Assembly (NCBI GenBank): GCA_964569055.1
Contig: CAZMSZ010000244.1
Coordinates: forward strand, 1 to 11,658
Length of the DNA: 11,658 nt
Reading direction: 5' to 3'
DNA from: JAWLGW01 sp964569055
GTDB lineage: Bacteria > Planctomycetota > J058
Shown here: piece by piece, positions 1-7,125 of the stretch
Layout of the letters: the number at the start of each line of letters is the position of its first letter
Numbering within the stretch: position 1 is the stretch's first letter
The notes under the pieces: generated by a model
Told to the model about the DNA's origin: nothing
Database searches by the model: none
The model's input: only the letters and a program-made list of their open reading frames with translations
Made by a program: the position numbers and the translations under genes

Positions 1-1314
1 CTACCCCGCCAGCACCTGCGCGAAGGCCCAGCAGTCCTGGTACGTGTTGTAGAGCGGGACCGGGGCCACCCGGATCACGTCGGGGCGCCTCAGGTCGCAG
101 ATCACGCCGGACGCGCGCAGGCGGCCGAACAGGGCCTCGGCGTTGGGGGCGCGCAGGGAGAGCTGGCAGCCGCGGGCGGCGGGGTCGCGGGGGGTGATCA
201 CCTCGAAGGTGGGGTCGGGGATCCGGTCGAGCAGCCACTCGAGGTAGCCGGTGAGCTGGACGCTGGCGGGGCGGAGGGCGGCCATGCCGCCCGCCTCGGC
301 GAACACCTCGAGGGAGGTGCGCACGGGGGCCAGGGACAGGATCGGCGGGTTGCTGAGCTGCCAGGCGTCGGCGCTCGTGACCGGCACGAACGACTCGCTC
401 ATCTCGAACCGCGCGGCGGGGTCGTTGCCCCACCAGCCCTCGAGGCGCGGCAGGGCGCGGAACGCCTCGAACGCGGCGCCGCCCTCGCGGCCGAGGTGGC
501 GCTCGTGGACGAAGGCGCCCGCGACCGCGCCCGGGCCCGAGTTGAGGTACTTGTAGGAGCACCAGGCGGCGAAGTCGACGTTCCAGTCGTGGAGCCGCAG
601 CGCCACGTTCCCCGCGGCGTGGGCGCAGTCGACCCCGACCACCACGCCCTTGCCGTGCGCGAGGCGCGTGAGCCGCTCGAGGTCGAGGAGCTGACCGGTC
701 TGGTAGTTCACGCCCTGCGAGAGGAACAGCGCGATCGTCTCGCCCTCGCGCTCGAGCACCTCCTCCACGTCCTCCTGGCGCAGGGTGCGCTCGCCGGGGC
801 GCGGGTCGAGCCAGCGCACGCCCGCCTCGGGGTCGTGGCCGTGCAGGCGCAGGTGGCTCTTCACGGCGTACACGTCGGAGGGGAACGCCGGCCGCTCGAG
901 CAGGATCCGGTGACGCGCCGCCGTGGGCCGGTAGAACGAGATCATGAGCAGGTGGAGGTTCACGGTGAGGCTGTTCATCAGCACCACCTCCTCCGGCTTG
1001 GCCCCGACCACCGGCGCGATCAGCTCGCGCAGGGGCGCGTGGTAGCTGAACCACGGGTACGCCGCCTCGAAGTGGCCCTCCACCCCCAGCGAGGCCCAGT
1101 CGGCCAGCTCCTGCATGACCGCGGTCTCGGTCCCGCGCGGCTGACAGCCGAGCGAGTTGCCGCACAGGTAGATCGACGGGCGCCCGTCCTCATGGGCCGG
1201 GCTGGGCGGGACGAAGAACGCTTCGCGCAGCTCGACCAGCGGGTCCGCCTGGTCGAGCGCTCGCGCGTCCGCCTCGCTGGGGCCGAACGCCGAGCTGTCG
1301 ACCTGCTCGCTCAC
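1..1314 (-). CDS. kynU: Kynureninase (PLP-dependent), last gene of the minus-strand kynurenine operon
   Basis: This enzyme cleaves 3-hydroxykynurenine or kynurenine to 3-hydroxyanthranilate or anthranilate plus alanine in the cytoplasm. The product is 437 residues, a normal length for bacterial kynureninase. The N-terminal YLCGNSLGCQPRG motif (about 49-61) is characteristic. VDCAHAAGN carries the cofactor-binding Asp229, and SYKYLNSGPG carries the PLP-binding Lys255. The start is GTG at 1312-1314. Its GTGA overlaps the TGA of the upstream decarboxylase gene by 4 bp, which implies translational coupling, and a GGAG sits 6 nt upstream (1321-1324). The open frame continues upstream but only as a shadow of the decarboxylase gene. 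The stop codon is the first triplet of the window, so the gene is complete but anything downstream is not visible. Because 3-hydroxyanthranilate dioxygenase is in the same operon, 3-hydroxykynurenine is the likelier substrate (inference). Confidence 0.96.
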   Translation of the reverse strand: MSEQVDSSAFGPSEADARALDQADPLVELREAFFVPPSPAHEDGRPSIYLCGNSLGCQPRGTETAVMQELADWASLGVEGHFEAAYPWFSYHAPLRELIAPVVGAKPEEVVLMNSLTVNLHLLMISFYRPTAARHRILLERPAFPSDVYAVKSHLRLHGHDPEAGVRWLDPRPGERTLRQEDVEEVLEREGETIALFLSQGVNYQTGQLLDLERLTRLAHGKGVVVGVDCAHAAGNVALRLHDWNVDFAAWCSYKYLNSGPGAVAGAFVHERHLGREGGAAFEAFRALPRLEGWWGNDPAARFEMSESFVPVTSADAWQLSNPPILSLAPVRTSLEVFAEAGGMAALRPASVQLTGYLEWLLDRIPDPTFEVITPRDPAARGCQLSLRAPNAEALFGRLRASGVICDLRRPDVIRVAPVPLYNTYQDCWAFAQVLAG

Positions 1315-2333
1315 GACCCGCTCCGCCCCAGCCCCTCGGCCGTGCGTCCCAGCCAGGTCAGCGCCGCGCCGCCCAGGAGCGAGGCCTTGACCTCGTCGGC
1401 CACGTCGAGCGACTCGATCAACGCGCCCGGGACCGCCTCGCCCAGGGGGAACGGGTAGTCCGAGCCGAGGGCCACCCGATCGGCGCCGACCAGGCCCACG
1501 AGGTAGCGCAGCACGTCGGGGTGGTGGACCAGCGAGTCGACCCAGAACCGCCCCAGGTAGTCGCGCGGCGCCACCGGGTTCGCGACCGCGCACAGGTCGG
1601 GGCGCACGTCGAACCCGTGCTGGATCCGGCCGATCGTGGCCGGGAACGAGCCGCCGCCGTGGGCGAACGCCACGCGCAGGGTGGGGAGCCGCTCCAGCAC
1701 CCCGCCGAAGATCAGCGAGCAGATCGCGCGGCTCGTCTCGGCCGGCATGCCCACCAGCCACGGCAGCCAGTACTTGGGCATGGCCTCCTTGCCCATCATG
1801 TCCCAGGGGTGCACGAACACCGCCGCGCCCAGGGCGGCCGCGCGCTCCAGCACGGGGAACAGCTCGGGCGCGTCGAGGTTCCAGCTCTCGACATGGCTGC
1901 CGATCTCCACGCCCGCCAGGCCGAGCTCGCTCACGCAGCGCTCGAGCTCGCGGCAGGCCAGCTCGGGCTCCTGCAGGGGCAGCGTGCCGAGGCCCACGAA
2001 CCGCGCCGGGTGCGCGCGCACGACCTCGGCGATGTGATCGTTGAGGATGCGCGCGAGGTCGTGCCCGTCCTGCGGCCGGGCCCAGTAGCTGAACATGACC
2101 GGGACGGTCGAGAGGACCTGCACGTCCACGCCGTGGCGGTCGCACTCGGCGATCCTCACGGTCGGGTCCCAGCAGTTGGCCTCCACCTCGCGGAAGAAGC
2201 GGTCGTCCTGGAGCATGCGCGCCCGCCCCGGGCAGTGGTGCTCCAGGCGAATGAAGCCCCCGTAGCCGTAGCGCGCGGCCAGGTCGGGCCACGTCTTGGG
2301 GAGGATATGGGTGTGGATGTCGACCTTCAGCAC
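1311..2333 (-). CDS. nbaD: 2-Amino-3-carboxymuconate-6-semialdehyde decarboxylase (amidohydrolase superfamily)
   Basis: The enzyme decarboxylates 2-amino-3-carboxymuconate semialdehyde, the ring-cleavage product of the upstream dioxygenase, to 2-aminomuconate semialdehyde. This prevents spontaneous cyclisation to quinolinate. The 340-residue TIM-barrel protein has the expected zinc ligands: His7 and His9 in VDIHTHILP, His175 in FVHPWDMMG, His225 in AHGGGSFP and Asp292 in GSDYPFPLGE. Arg48 (FFREVEANCWD) and Arg236 (TIGRIQ) match the substrate-carboxylate arginines known from the Pseudomonas enzyme. The start is GTG at 2331-2333, one base after the TGA of the dioxygenase gene, with no clear ribosome binding site, so coupling to upstream translation is likely. 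The stop overlaps the kynureninase start. Other family members decarboxylate related aromatics, but the neighbours make this assignment secure. Confidence 0.95.
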   Translation of the reverse strand: MLKVDIHTHILPKTWPDLAARYGYGGFIRLEHHCPGRARMLQDDRFFREVEANCWDPTVRIAECDRHGVDVQVLSTVPVMFSYWARPQDGHDLARILNDHIAEVVRAHPARFVGLGTLPLQEPELACRELERCVSELGLAGVEIGSHVESWNLDAPELFPVLERAAALGAAVFVHPWDMMGKEAMPKYWLPWLVGMPAETSRAICSLIFGGVLERLPTLRVAFAHGGGSFPATIGRIQHGFDVRPDLCAVANPVAPRDYLGRFWVDSLVHHPDVLRYLVGLVGADRVALGSDYPFPLGEAVPGALIESLDVADEVKASLLGGAALTWLGRTAEGLGRSGS

Positions 2334-2334
2334 G

Positions 2335-2892
2335 TCAGCGCCGCGCCGTCCGCGCCGGCGGCTGCGCCTCGCCCGGGCGCTCGACCTTGGCGCCGCACGC
2401 CTTGCAGGTCCGGAGCGCGTCGTCGCCCCAGAAGCGCTCCATGATCTCGGCCAGGTCCTTGGCGATGTTCTGCAGGCGGAACGTGGCCGAGTGGACCACC
2501 TCGTGGCACGCCTCGCAGTACCAGCGCAGCTCGTCGGGGACGCCCTCGGGGCGCTTCTGCTCGATCACCAGGCCGACCGTTCCCGCGGGCCGCTGCGGCG
2601 AGTGCGGCACCCCGGCCGGGAGCAGGTAGAGCTCGCCCTCGCAGATCACGATGTCGTGCGGCCTGCCCGTGTCGGGCCGGATCACGCGCAGCGTGATGTC
2701 CCCCTCGACCTGATAGAAGAACTCCTCGGTCGGCTGCACGTGGTAGTCGTTGCGCGCGTTCGGCCCGCCCACGATCATCACGATCGTCTCGCGCTCGTCG
2801 ACCCACACCGGTTTGTTCCCCACCGGCGGCTGGAGCAGCTCGCGGTGGTCTTCGATCCACTGCTTCAGGTTGAGCGGCGTGAACAACGACAC
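2335..2892 (-). CDS. nbaC: 3-Hydroxyanthranilate 3,4-dioxygenase with rubredoxin-like second iron site
   Basis: This cupin-fold extradiol dioxygenase opens the ring of 3-hydroxyanthranilate with O2 to give 2-amino-3-carboxymuconate semialdehyde. In the 185-residue product the catalytic iron ligands are His51 (ARNDYHVQPTEEFFYQ), Glu57 and His97 (LPAGVPHSP). Arg47, Arg101 and Glu111 match substrate-binding residues of the characterised Cupriavidus enzyme. The C-terminal pairs CEAC (126-129) and CKAC (163-166) form the second, rubredoxin-like iron site typical of bacterial members. A tail of about 19 residues follows, making the protein slightly longer than the roughly 174-residue Cupriavidus enzyme. 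The start is GTG (2890-2892), supported by AGGAGG on the minus strand (plus-strand CCTCCT at 2899-2904) with 6-nt spacing. It is the first gene of its operon and is divergent from the SDR gene. Confidence 0.96.
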   Translation of the reverse strand: MSLFTPLNLKQWIEDHRELLQPPVGNKPVWVDERETIVMIVGGPNARNDYHVQPTEEFFYQVEGDITLRVIRPDTGRPHDIVICEGELYLLPAGVPHSPQRPAGTVGLVIEQKRPEGVPDELRWYCEACHEVVHSATFRLQNIAKDLAEIMERFWGDDALRTCKACGAKVERPGEAQPPARTARR

Positions 2893-2913
2893 GGCGGGCC
2901 TCCTCGGAGCCGC

Positions 2914-2942
2914 ATTACAACGGGCGAGCGTGAGGCCCGCAA
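2914..2942 (-). promoter_or_regulatory. Predicted sigma-70-type promoter of the minus-strand kynurenine operon
   Basis: Read on the minus strand, a TTGCGG -35 box (plus 2937-2942) is followed by a 17-bp spacer and a TGTAAT -10 box (plus 2914-2919). The -10 has one mismatch to TATAAT, in a region otherwise almost pure G+C. A start about 7 nt downstream would leave a leader of about 15 nt holding the AGGAGG of the dioxygenase gene. This is a prediction from sequence only. Confidence 0.5.
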
Positions 2943-2949
2943 CCGGGCC
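2934..2949. promoter_or_regulatory. Inverted repeat overlapping the -35 box; possible operator
   Basis: GGCCCG (2934-2939) and CGGGCC (2944-2949) form a perfect 6-bp inverted repeat around CAAC. It overlaps the predicted -35 box of the minus-strand operon and lies in the only intergenic space between the two divergent operons. A regulator responding to a tryptophan catabolite could bind here (inference). In DNA this GC-rich, short repeats of this kind also arise by chance, and no regulator gene is adjacent. Confidence 0.2.
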
Positions 2950-3032
2950 GGCCGGGCGACGCAGGGTCTCTGCCGGGGCGCGCCCAAGCGGCGGACTGGT
3001 GTGCGACGATCGGGCCTCAGCGCGGAGGAGGC

Positions 3033-3818
3033 ATGGAGACGTCGCTCGCGGGCAAGCACGCCCTGGTCTGCGGGGCCAGCGCCGGGATCGGCCGGGCGAC
3101 CGCCCTGGCGCTCGCGGCCGCCGGCGCGGAGGTGACCGGGCTGGCCCGCTCGGAGCGCAAGCTGGTCGAGCTGGTCGGCGAGCTCGAGGCGGCGGGCGCC
3201 CCGCGCGCCCGCTGGCTGGTCGCGAACCTCGACGACCGCCCGGCGCTGGCCGCGGCCGTCGCGGCCTTCCGGGTCAAGCACGGCCCGGTGCACGTGCTGG
3301 TCAACAACAGCGGCGGCCCGCCTGCGGGGCCGCTGCTCGAGGCCCACGACGAGGACTTCCTGCGCGCCTTCGGCCGCCACGTGCTGGCCGCCCACCTGCT
3401 CGTGCGTGAGCTGCTGCCCGGCATGAAGGAGGCCGGCTACGGCCGGATCATCAACGTGATCTCGACCTCGGTCCGCGAGCCGATTCCCGGGCTGGGGGTC
3501 AGCAACACCGTGCGCGCCGCCGTCGCCGCCTGGGCCAAGACGCTCTCGCGCGAGCTCCCCCCGGGGATCACGATCAACAGCGTGCTCCCGGGCTACACCG
3601 ACACCGAGCGCCTGAGCGGGCTGGCCGAGAGCCTGGCCGAGCGCGCCGGGAGCAGCCCGGACGCCGTGCGCGAGCGCTGGCTCGGCCTGGTGCCCGAGGG
3701 GCGGCTCGGCCGCCCCGAGGAGCTCGCCGCGGCGATCGCCTTCCTGGCCTCGCCGGCGGCGGCGTACATTCGCGGCGTGTCCCTGGCGGTCGACGGCGGC
3801 CGCCTCAACACGATCTGA
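3033..3818 (+). CDS. SDR-family protein with degenerate catalytic tetrad, in the kynurenine cluster
   Basis: This is a 261-residue Rossmann-fold protein of the short-chain dehydrogenase/reductase superfamily. The dinucleotide motif CGASAGIG (13-20), NNSGG (91-95) and the C-terminal PAAAYIRGVSLAVDGG are clear. Ser144 (INVISTS) is in the catalytic serine position. The position 13 residues later, normally Tyr, is Ser157, and the normal Lys four further on is Arg161 (GLGVSNTVRAAV). The tetrad Asn is probably His116. It therefore lacks the standard proton relay and may catalyse something other than ordinary NAD(P)H reduction, or not be an oxidoreductase. The start is ATG with GGAGGAG at 3024-3030. 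It leads the plus-strand operon, 29 nt before the dehydrogenase gene, so a role in kynurenine or 2-aminomuconate metabolism is inferred. I recall close relatives with the same GLGVSNT-R motif in kynurenine clusters of Bacteroidota. The exact reaction is unknown to me. Confidence 0.9.
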   Translation: METSLAGKHALVCGASAGIGRATALALAAAGAEVTGLARSERKLVELVGELEAAGAPRARWLVANLDDRPALAAAVAAFRVKHGPVHVLVNNSGGPPAGPLLEAHDEDFLRAFGRHVLAAHLLVRELLPGMKEAGYGRIINVISTSVREPIPGLGVSNTVRAAVAAWAKTLSRELPPGITINSVLPGYTDTERLSGLAESLAERAGSSPDAVRERWLGLVPEGRLGRPEELAAAIAFLASPAAAYIRGVSLAVDGGRLNTI

Positions 3819-3847
3819 CGGCCCACGACGCGAGGGAAGGCCTTGCC

Positions 3848-5317
3848 ATGAGCGACGAGCCGCGCCTGCTCGAGAACTGGATCGCCGGCCGACCGGCGCC
3901 GCCGGCCGACGGCGAGCGGCTCGACGACGTCGACCCCGCCACCGGCGCGCTGCTGGCGCGGATCCCGCGCAGCGGGGCGGCCGACGTCGAGGCCGCGGTC
4001 GCGGCGGCCGAGGAGGCGCTGGCCGACCCGCGCTGGGCGGGCGCCTCGAGCGAGCAGCGCGCCCGCCTGCTCGACGCGGTGGCCGACGCGATCGAGGCGC
4101 AGGCCGACGAGCTGGCGCTGCTCGAGTCGCTCGACACCGGCAAGCCGGTCCACCTGGCGGCGAGCGTCGACATTCCCCGCGCGGTCGCCAACTTCCGCTT
4201 CTTCGCCGGCGCGATCCGCCACGACCGCGCCGACCTGCACCCCATGGGGGGCGCGCTCAACTACACGCTTCGCCGCCCGCTGGGGGCGGTCGGGCTGATC
4301 ACGCCCTGGAACCTGCCGCTGTACCTCCTCAGTTGGAAGACGGCGCCCGCCCTCGGGGTGGGCAACGCGGTCGTGGCCAAGCCGAGCGAGCTGACCCCCC
4401 TCACCGCCGACGCGCTGGCGCGGATCGTGGCCGAGCAGGCCGAGCGCCTCGACCTGCCGCGCGGGCTGCTCTCGCTGGTGCACGGCCTGGGCCCCGAGGC
4501 GGGCGCGCCGCTGGTCGAGCACCCCCGGGTCAAGGCGATCTCGTTCACCGGCGGGACCGACACCGGCCGGCGCGTGGCAGCCGGCGCGGCGCCGCTGTTC
4601 AAGAAGCTCAGCCTCGAGCTCGGCGGCAAGAACCCGACCCTGGTGTTCGCCGACTGCGACCTCGAGCAGGCCGTGGCGGGCGCGGCGCGCGCCGCGTTCA
4701 CCAACCAGGGGCAGGTCTGCCTGTGCGGCTCGCGGCTCCTGGTCGAGCGCCCGATCTACGAGCAGTTCGTGGAGCGGCTCGTCGCCCGCGTCCGCGGCAT
4801 GCAGGTGGGCGATCCGCGCGCGCCCGGGAGCGACCTCGGCGCGCTCGTCTCGCAGGCGCACCGCGACAAGGTCGAGGGCTACCTCGCCCTCGCCCGGCGC
4901 GAGGGGGGCGAGGTGCTGTGCGGGGGCGAGCGGCCCGCCCTGCCGGCGCCGTTCGACCGCGGCGCGTTCCTCACGCCCGCGGTGGTGAGCGGCCTCCCGC
5001 CGGGCTGCCGCACGGCGCAGGAGGAGATCTTCGGGCCGGTGGTCACCGTGCACCCCTTCGACGACGAGGCCGAGGCGCTCGCGATCGCGAACGGCGTGCG
5101 CTACGGCCTCTCGGCCTCGGTGTGGACCCGCGACCTGGCCCGCGCCCACCGCGTGAGCGCGGCGCTCGAGGTCGGCATGGTGTGGGTCAACACCTGGCTG
5201 TTGCGCGACCTGCGCGTGCCGTTCGGCGGGGTCAAGGAGAGCGGGGTCGGCCGCGAGGGCGGGCGCTACTCGCTCGAGTTCTTCAGCGACTCCAAGAACG
5301 TGTGCGTCCAGCTGTGA
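3848..5317 (+). CDS. nbaE: 2-Aminomuconate 6-semialdehyde dehydrogenase (ALDH superfamily)
   Basis: The enzyme oxidises 2-aminomuconate semialdehyde to 2-aminomuconate using NAD+. The 489-residue product is full length for the aldehyde dehydrogenase superfamily. Landmarks are ITPWNLPLYLLSWKTAPAL with Asn155, the cofactor Lys178 (VVAKPSE), the general base Glu257 (LELGGKNP), the nucleophile Cys291 in NQGQVCLCGSR, and EEIFGPVV. The substrate is assigned from its neighbours: the decarboxylase that makes the semialdehyde and the deaminase that uses the product. Hydroxymuconic semialdehyde dehydrogenases are close relatives, so sequence alone would leave some doubt. The start is ATG with GAGGGAAGG at 3832-3840 and 7-nt spacing. 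It lies 29 nt after the SDR gene and 13 nt before the RidA gene. Confidence 0.93.
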   Translation: MSDEPRLLENWIAGRPAPPADGERLDDVDPATGALLARIPRSGAADVEAAVAAAEEALADPRWAGASSEQRARLLDAVADAIEAQADELALLESLDTGKPVHLAASVDIPRAVANFRFFAGAIRHDRADLHPMGGALNYTLRRPLGAVGLITPWNLPLYLLSWKTAPALGVGNAVVAKPSELTPLTADALARIVAEQAERLDLPRGLLSLVHGLGPEAGAPLVEHPRVKAISFTGGTDTGRRVAAGAAPLFKKLSLELGGKNPTLVFADCDLEQAVAGAARAAFTNQGQVCLCGSRLLVERPIYEQFVERLVARVRGMQVGDPRAPGSDLGALVSQAHRDKVEGYLALARREGGEVLCGGERPALPAPFDRGAFLTPAVVSGLPPGCRTAQEEIFGPVVTVHPFDDEAEALAIANGVRYGLSASVWTRDLARAHRVSAALEVGMVWVNTWLLRDLRVPFGGVKESGVGREGGRYSLEFFSDSKNVCVQL

Positions 5318-5330
5318 GCGGGAGGGCCGG

Positions 5331-5753
5331 GTGAGCGACGACGACGTGATCATGGCCGCGGGCGCGCCGGCGCCGGTCGGGGCCTACCCGCACGCGCGCC
5401 GGGTCGGGGACCTCCTGTTCCTGTCGGGGGTCGGCCCGCGCCAGCGCGGCACCAACGCGATCCCGGGCGGGCCGATCGTGGACGAGCAGGGCGAGCGGCG
5501 CGACTACGACGCGGCCGCCCAGACCCGGGCCACGATCGAGAACGTGCGCGCGATCCTCGAGGCGGCCGGCTCGTCGCTCGACCGCGTGGTCGACGTGATG
5601 GTGTTCCTGGTCGACATGAAGCGCGACTTCGCCGCCATGAACGCGGTCTACCGCGAGTACTTCGAGGCGGTGCGGGCCACCCGCACCACGGTCGAGGTCG
5701 GCGCGCTCCCCACTCCGATCGCGGTCGAGCTCAAGGTGATCGCGCAGGTCTAG
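5331..5753 (+). CDS. nbaF: RidA/YjgF-family 2-aminomuconate deaminase
   Basis: This 140-residue RidA-fold protein probably hydrolyses the enamine 2-aminomuconate to 4-oxalocrotonate and ammonia. The family signature is clear: GAYPHARRVGDLLFLSGVGP (residues 18-36) near the N-terminus, and TRTTVEVGALP followed by AVELKVIAQV at the end. Arg118 corresponds to the essential carboxylate-binding arginine of RidA (Arg105 in Escherichia coli), and Glu133 lies at the conserved C-terminal acidic position. Housekeeping RidA removes 2-aminoacrylate, but its location directly after the aminomuconate semialdehyde dehydrogenase gene favours the pathway-specific deaminase. The start is GTG (5331) with GGGAGGG at 5320-5326. 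Only 2 nt separate its TAG from the next ATG, so the two are co-translated. Confidence 0.92.
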   Translation: MSDDDVIMAAGAPAPVGAYPHARRVGDLLFLSGVGPRQRGTNAIPGGPIVDEQGERRDYDAAAQTRATIENVRAILEAAGSSLDRVVDVMVFLVDMKRDFAAMNAVYREYFEAVRATRTTVEVGALPTPIAVELKVIAQV

Positions 5754-5755
5754 CC

Positions 5756-6376
5756 ATGCGCCTGATCGACATCTCGCCCGTGCTCTCGCCCCGCACCGCG
5801 GTGTGGCCCGGTGACGTGCCGCTCCGGCGCGAGGTCGCGCTCAGCATCGAGCGCGGCGACAACCTCGAGCTGAGCGCGGTCACGACCACGCTCCACGTCG
5901 GCGCCCACACCGACGCGCCGAGCCACTACGTGGCGGGCGGGCAGCAGATCGGGGCGCGCGACCTCGCCTACTACTACGGCCCGTGCGAGGTGGTCGAGGT
6001 CTCCCTCCCGCGCGGCGCGCGGATCCTGCCCGAGCACCTGCCGGGGCCGGCCTCGGCGCCGCGCGTGCTGTTCAAGACCGGCTCCTTCCCCGACCCCGAG
6101 CGGTTCGAACGCGACTTCAACAGCCTCTCGCCCGAGCTGGTGGACGCGCTCCACGCCCGCGGGGTGGTGCTGATCGGGATCGACACCCCGTCGGTCGACC
6201 CGTTCGACGACGCGCGCCTCGAGAGCCACCAGGCCCTCGCCCGCCACGACATGGCCAACCTCGAGGGGGTCGTGCTCGCCCACGTCGCGCCGGGGCGCTA
6301 CACGCTCGCCGCCTTCCCGCTGCGGCTCGAGCGCGGCGACGCCTCGCCGGTGCGGGCGGTGCTCATCGCGAGCTGA
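5756..6376 (+). CDS. kynB: Kynurenine formamidase (cyclase-family metal hydrolase)
   Basis: The enzyme hydrolyses N-formylkynurenine to kynurenine and formate, the second step of tryptophan breakdown. The 206-residue length is typical of bacterial KynB. The N-terminus IDISPVLSPRTAVWPGD (4-20) matches the family opening. The metal-binding signature HVGAHTDAPSH supplies His47, His51, Asp53 and His57. His158 and Glu170 (SHQALARHDMANLEG) have the 12-residue spacing of the remaining ligand pair in the Burkholderia enzyme. The start is ATG, 2 nt after the deaminase stop. It is the last gene of the plus-strand operon; the next gene has its own predicted promoter. Its place with the lower-pathway genes suggests the cluster handles the full route from formylkynurenine. 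Confidence 0.95.
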   Translation: MRLIDISPVLSPRTAVWPGDVPLRREVALSIERGDNLELSAVTTTLHVGAHTDAPSHYVAGGQQIGARDLAYYYGPCEVVEVSLPRGARILPEHLPGPASAPRVLFKTGSFPDPERFERDFNSLSPELVDALHARGVVLIGIDTPSVDPFDDARLESHQALARHDMANLEGVVLAHVAPGRYTLAAFPLRLERGDASPVRAVLIAS

Positions 6377-6391
6377 GCCGGCCCCGATCGC

Positions 6392-6420
6392 TTGGCGAGC
6401 GCACCCGCGCGGGCTAGGGT
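6392..6420 (+). promoter_or_regulatory. Predicted promoter of the CPBP gene (leaderless layout)
   Basis: TTGGCG (6392-6397), a 17-bp spacer and TAGGGT (6415-6420) form a plausible sigma-70-type promoter in the 51-nt gap after kynB. The -10 box ends only 7 nt before the ATG at 6428 and no Shine-Dalgarno sequence is seen, so the transcript may begin at or next to the start codon. Confidence 0.45.
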
Positions 6421-6427
6421 CGGGCGC

Positions 6428-7093
6428 ATGGACGCGCTCCGGCTCGACGAGGGTGGCACCACCGCGCAGGCGGCCACCGACCCCGCCGGCCCGCCGCTCT
6501 CGCGGCGCGAGTGGGCGCTGGTGCTGTTCGCGTCGATCTACCTGCTCGGGCCGTGGCGCGGCCCCTGGACCGACCTCCCGCTGTTCCTCGCGGCGACGAC
6601 CCTGTTCCTGGCCACGACCTCGTTCGCCCGCCCCGCGGCCGCCGCCGAGGAGCGGCGCCGCGTGCACCGCTCGATCGCGCTCGGCACCCTCATCGGCCTC
6701 GTCGCGCTCCTCGCCGCCGCCAACGCGTTCGGCGTCGCCTCGGCGCGGCTCGACTACCTCGTGCTGCTCGGCCTGGCGTACGTCCCGTTCGCCTACCTGC
6801 AGCAGGTGGTCACGCAGGGCTACATCGTCGACCGGATCGGCCGTCGCCTCGGCGGCGGCGACGAGCTGCGCACCGCCTTGATCGGCGGCGCCCTGTTCGC
6901 GGCGGCGCACCTGCCGCTCGACGGGCTGTTCTGGCCCACCCTGGCGGTCGGCGTGATCTGGGCCTTGGCCTACCTGCGCGGCGCGAGCGTGCACGCGCTC
7001 GCCCTCTCGCACGGGCTCCTCGGCGCCGCCTACTTCCTGTGCGTGCTCGGGCGCGACCCGTTCGGGCGCATGCTCCCGGTCCTCGGCGGTTAG
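6428..7093 (+). CDS. CPBP/Rce1-like intramembrane protease-family protein with altered first motif
   Basis: This is a 221-residue multi-pass membrane protein. Hydrophobic segments lie at about 28-42, 49-65, 82-101, 108-124, 150-162, 168-182 and 189-205. The C-terminal half resembles the CPBP (Rce1/Abi) family of glutamic intramembrane proteases. LFAAAH (156-161) fits the FxxxH motif and SHGLLG (His195) fits the last His motif. The first motif, normally EExxxR, reads LQQVVTQGY, with Gln125 and Gln126 in place of the two glutamates and Gln130 in place of Arg. The protein may therefore be inactive as a protease or use another mechanism. Function cannot be given from context: it lies between kynB and a kinase gene, each apparently with its own promoter. 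The start is ATG 6428, chosen from the predicted promoter and because upstream residues look non-coding. An in-frame TTG at 6392 would lie inside the promoter. Confidence 0.75.
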   Translation: MDALRLDEGGTTAQAATDPAGPPLSRREWALVLFASIYLLGPWRGPWTDLPLFLAATTLFLATTSFARPAAAAEERRRVHRSIALGTLIGLVALLAAANAFGVASARLDYLVLLGLAYVPFAYLQQVVTQGYIVDRIGRRLGGGDELRTALIGGALFAAAHLPLDGLFWPTLAVGVIWALAYLRGASVHALALSHGLLGAAYFLCVLGRDPFGRMLPVLGG

Positions 7094-7110
7094 CGCGCCC
7101 TCGGACAGGC

Positions 7111-7119
7111 TGCTACGGT
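7111..7119 (+). promoter_or_regulatory. Predicted extended -10 element of the kinase gene
   Basis: TGCTACGGT reads as an extended -10 (TGN then TACGGT) ending 6 nt before the GTG start at 7126. The surrounding GCTACGGTCGGGTC closely matches GCTAGGGTCGGGCGC in front of the CPBP gene. No convincing -35 box is present: TTAGCG at 7090-7095 with an 18-bp spacer is the best candidate. Confidence 0.4.
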
Positions 7120-7125
7120 CGGGTC

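Noticed and set aside
1..2292. A single 763-residue minus-strand open frame covering kynureninase and everything upstream of it
   Set aside because: Only the part up to the GTG at 1312-1314 resembles kynureninase. The rest is an out-of-frame Arg/Pro/Gly-rich shadow of the decarboxylase gene, which has a full set of metal ligands in its own frame.
3593..5353. Long minus-strand open frame opposite the aldehyde dehydrogenase gene
   Set aside because: It is rich in Arg, Ala, Val and His with no recognisable domain, as expected for the antisense of a GC-rich gene. The plus-strand dehydrogenase is unmistakable.
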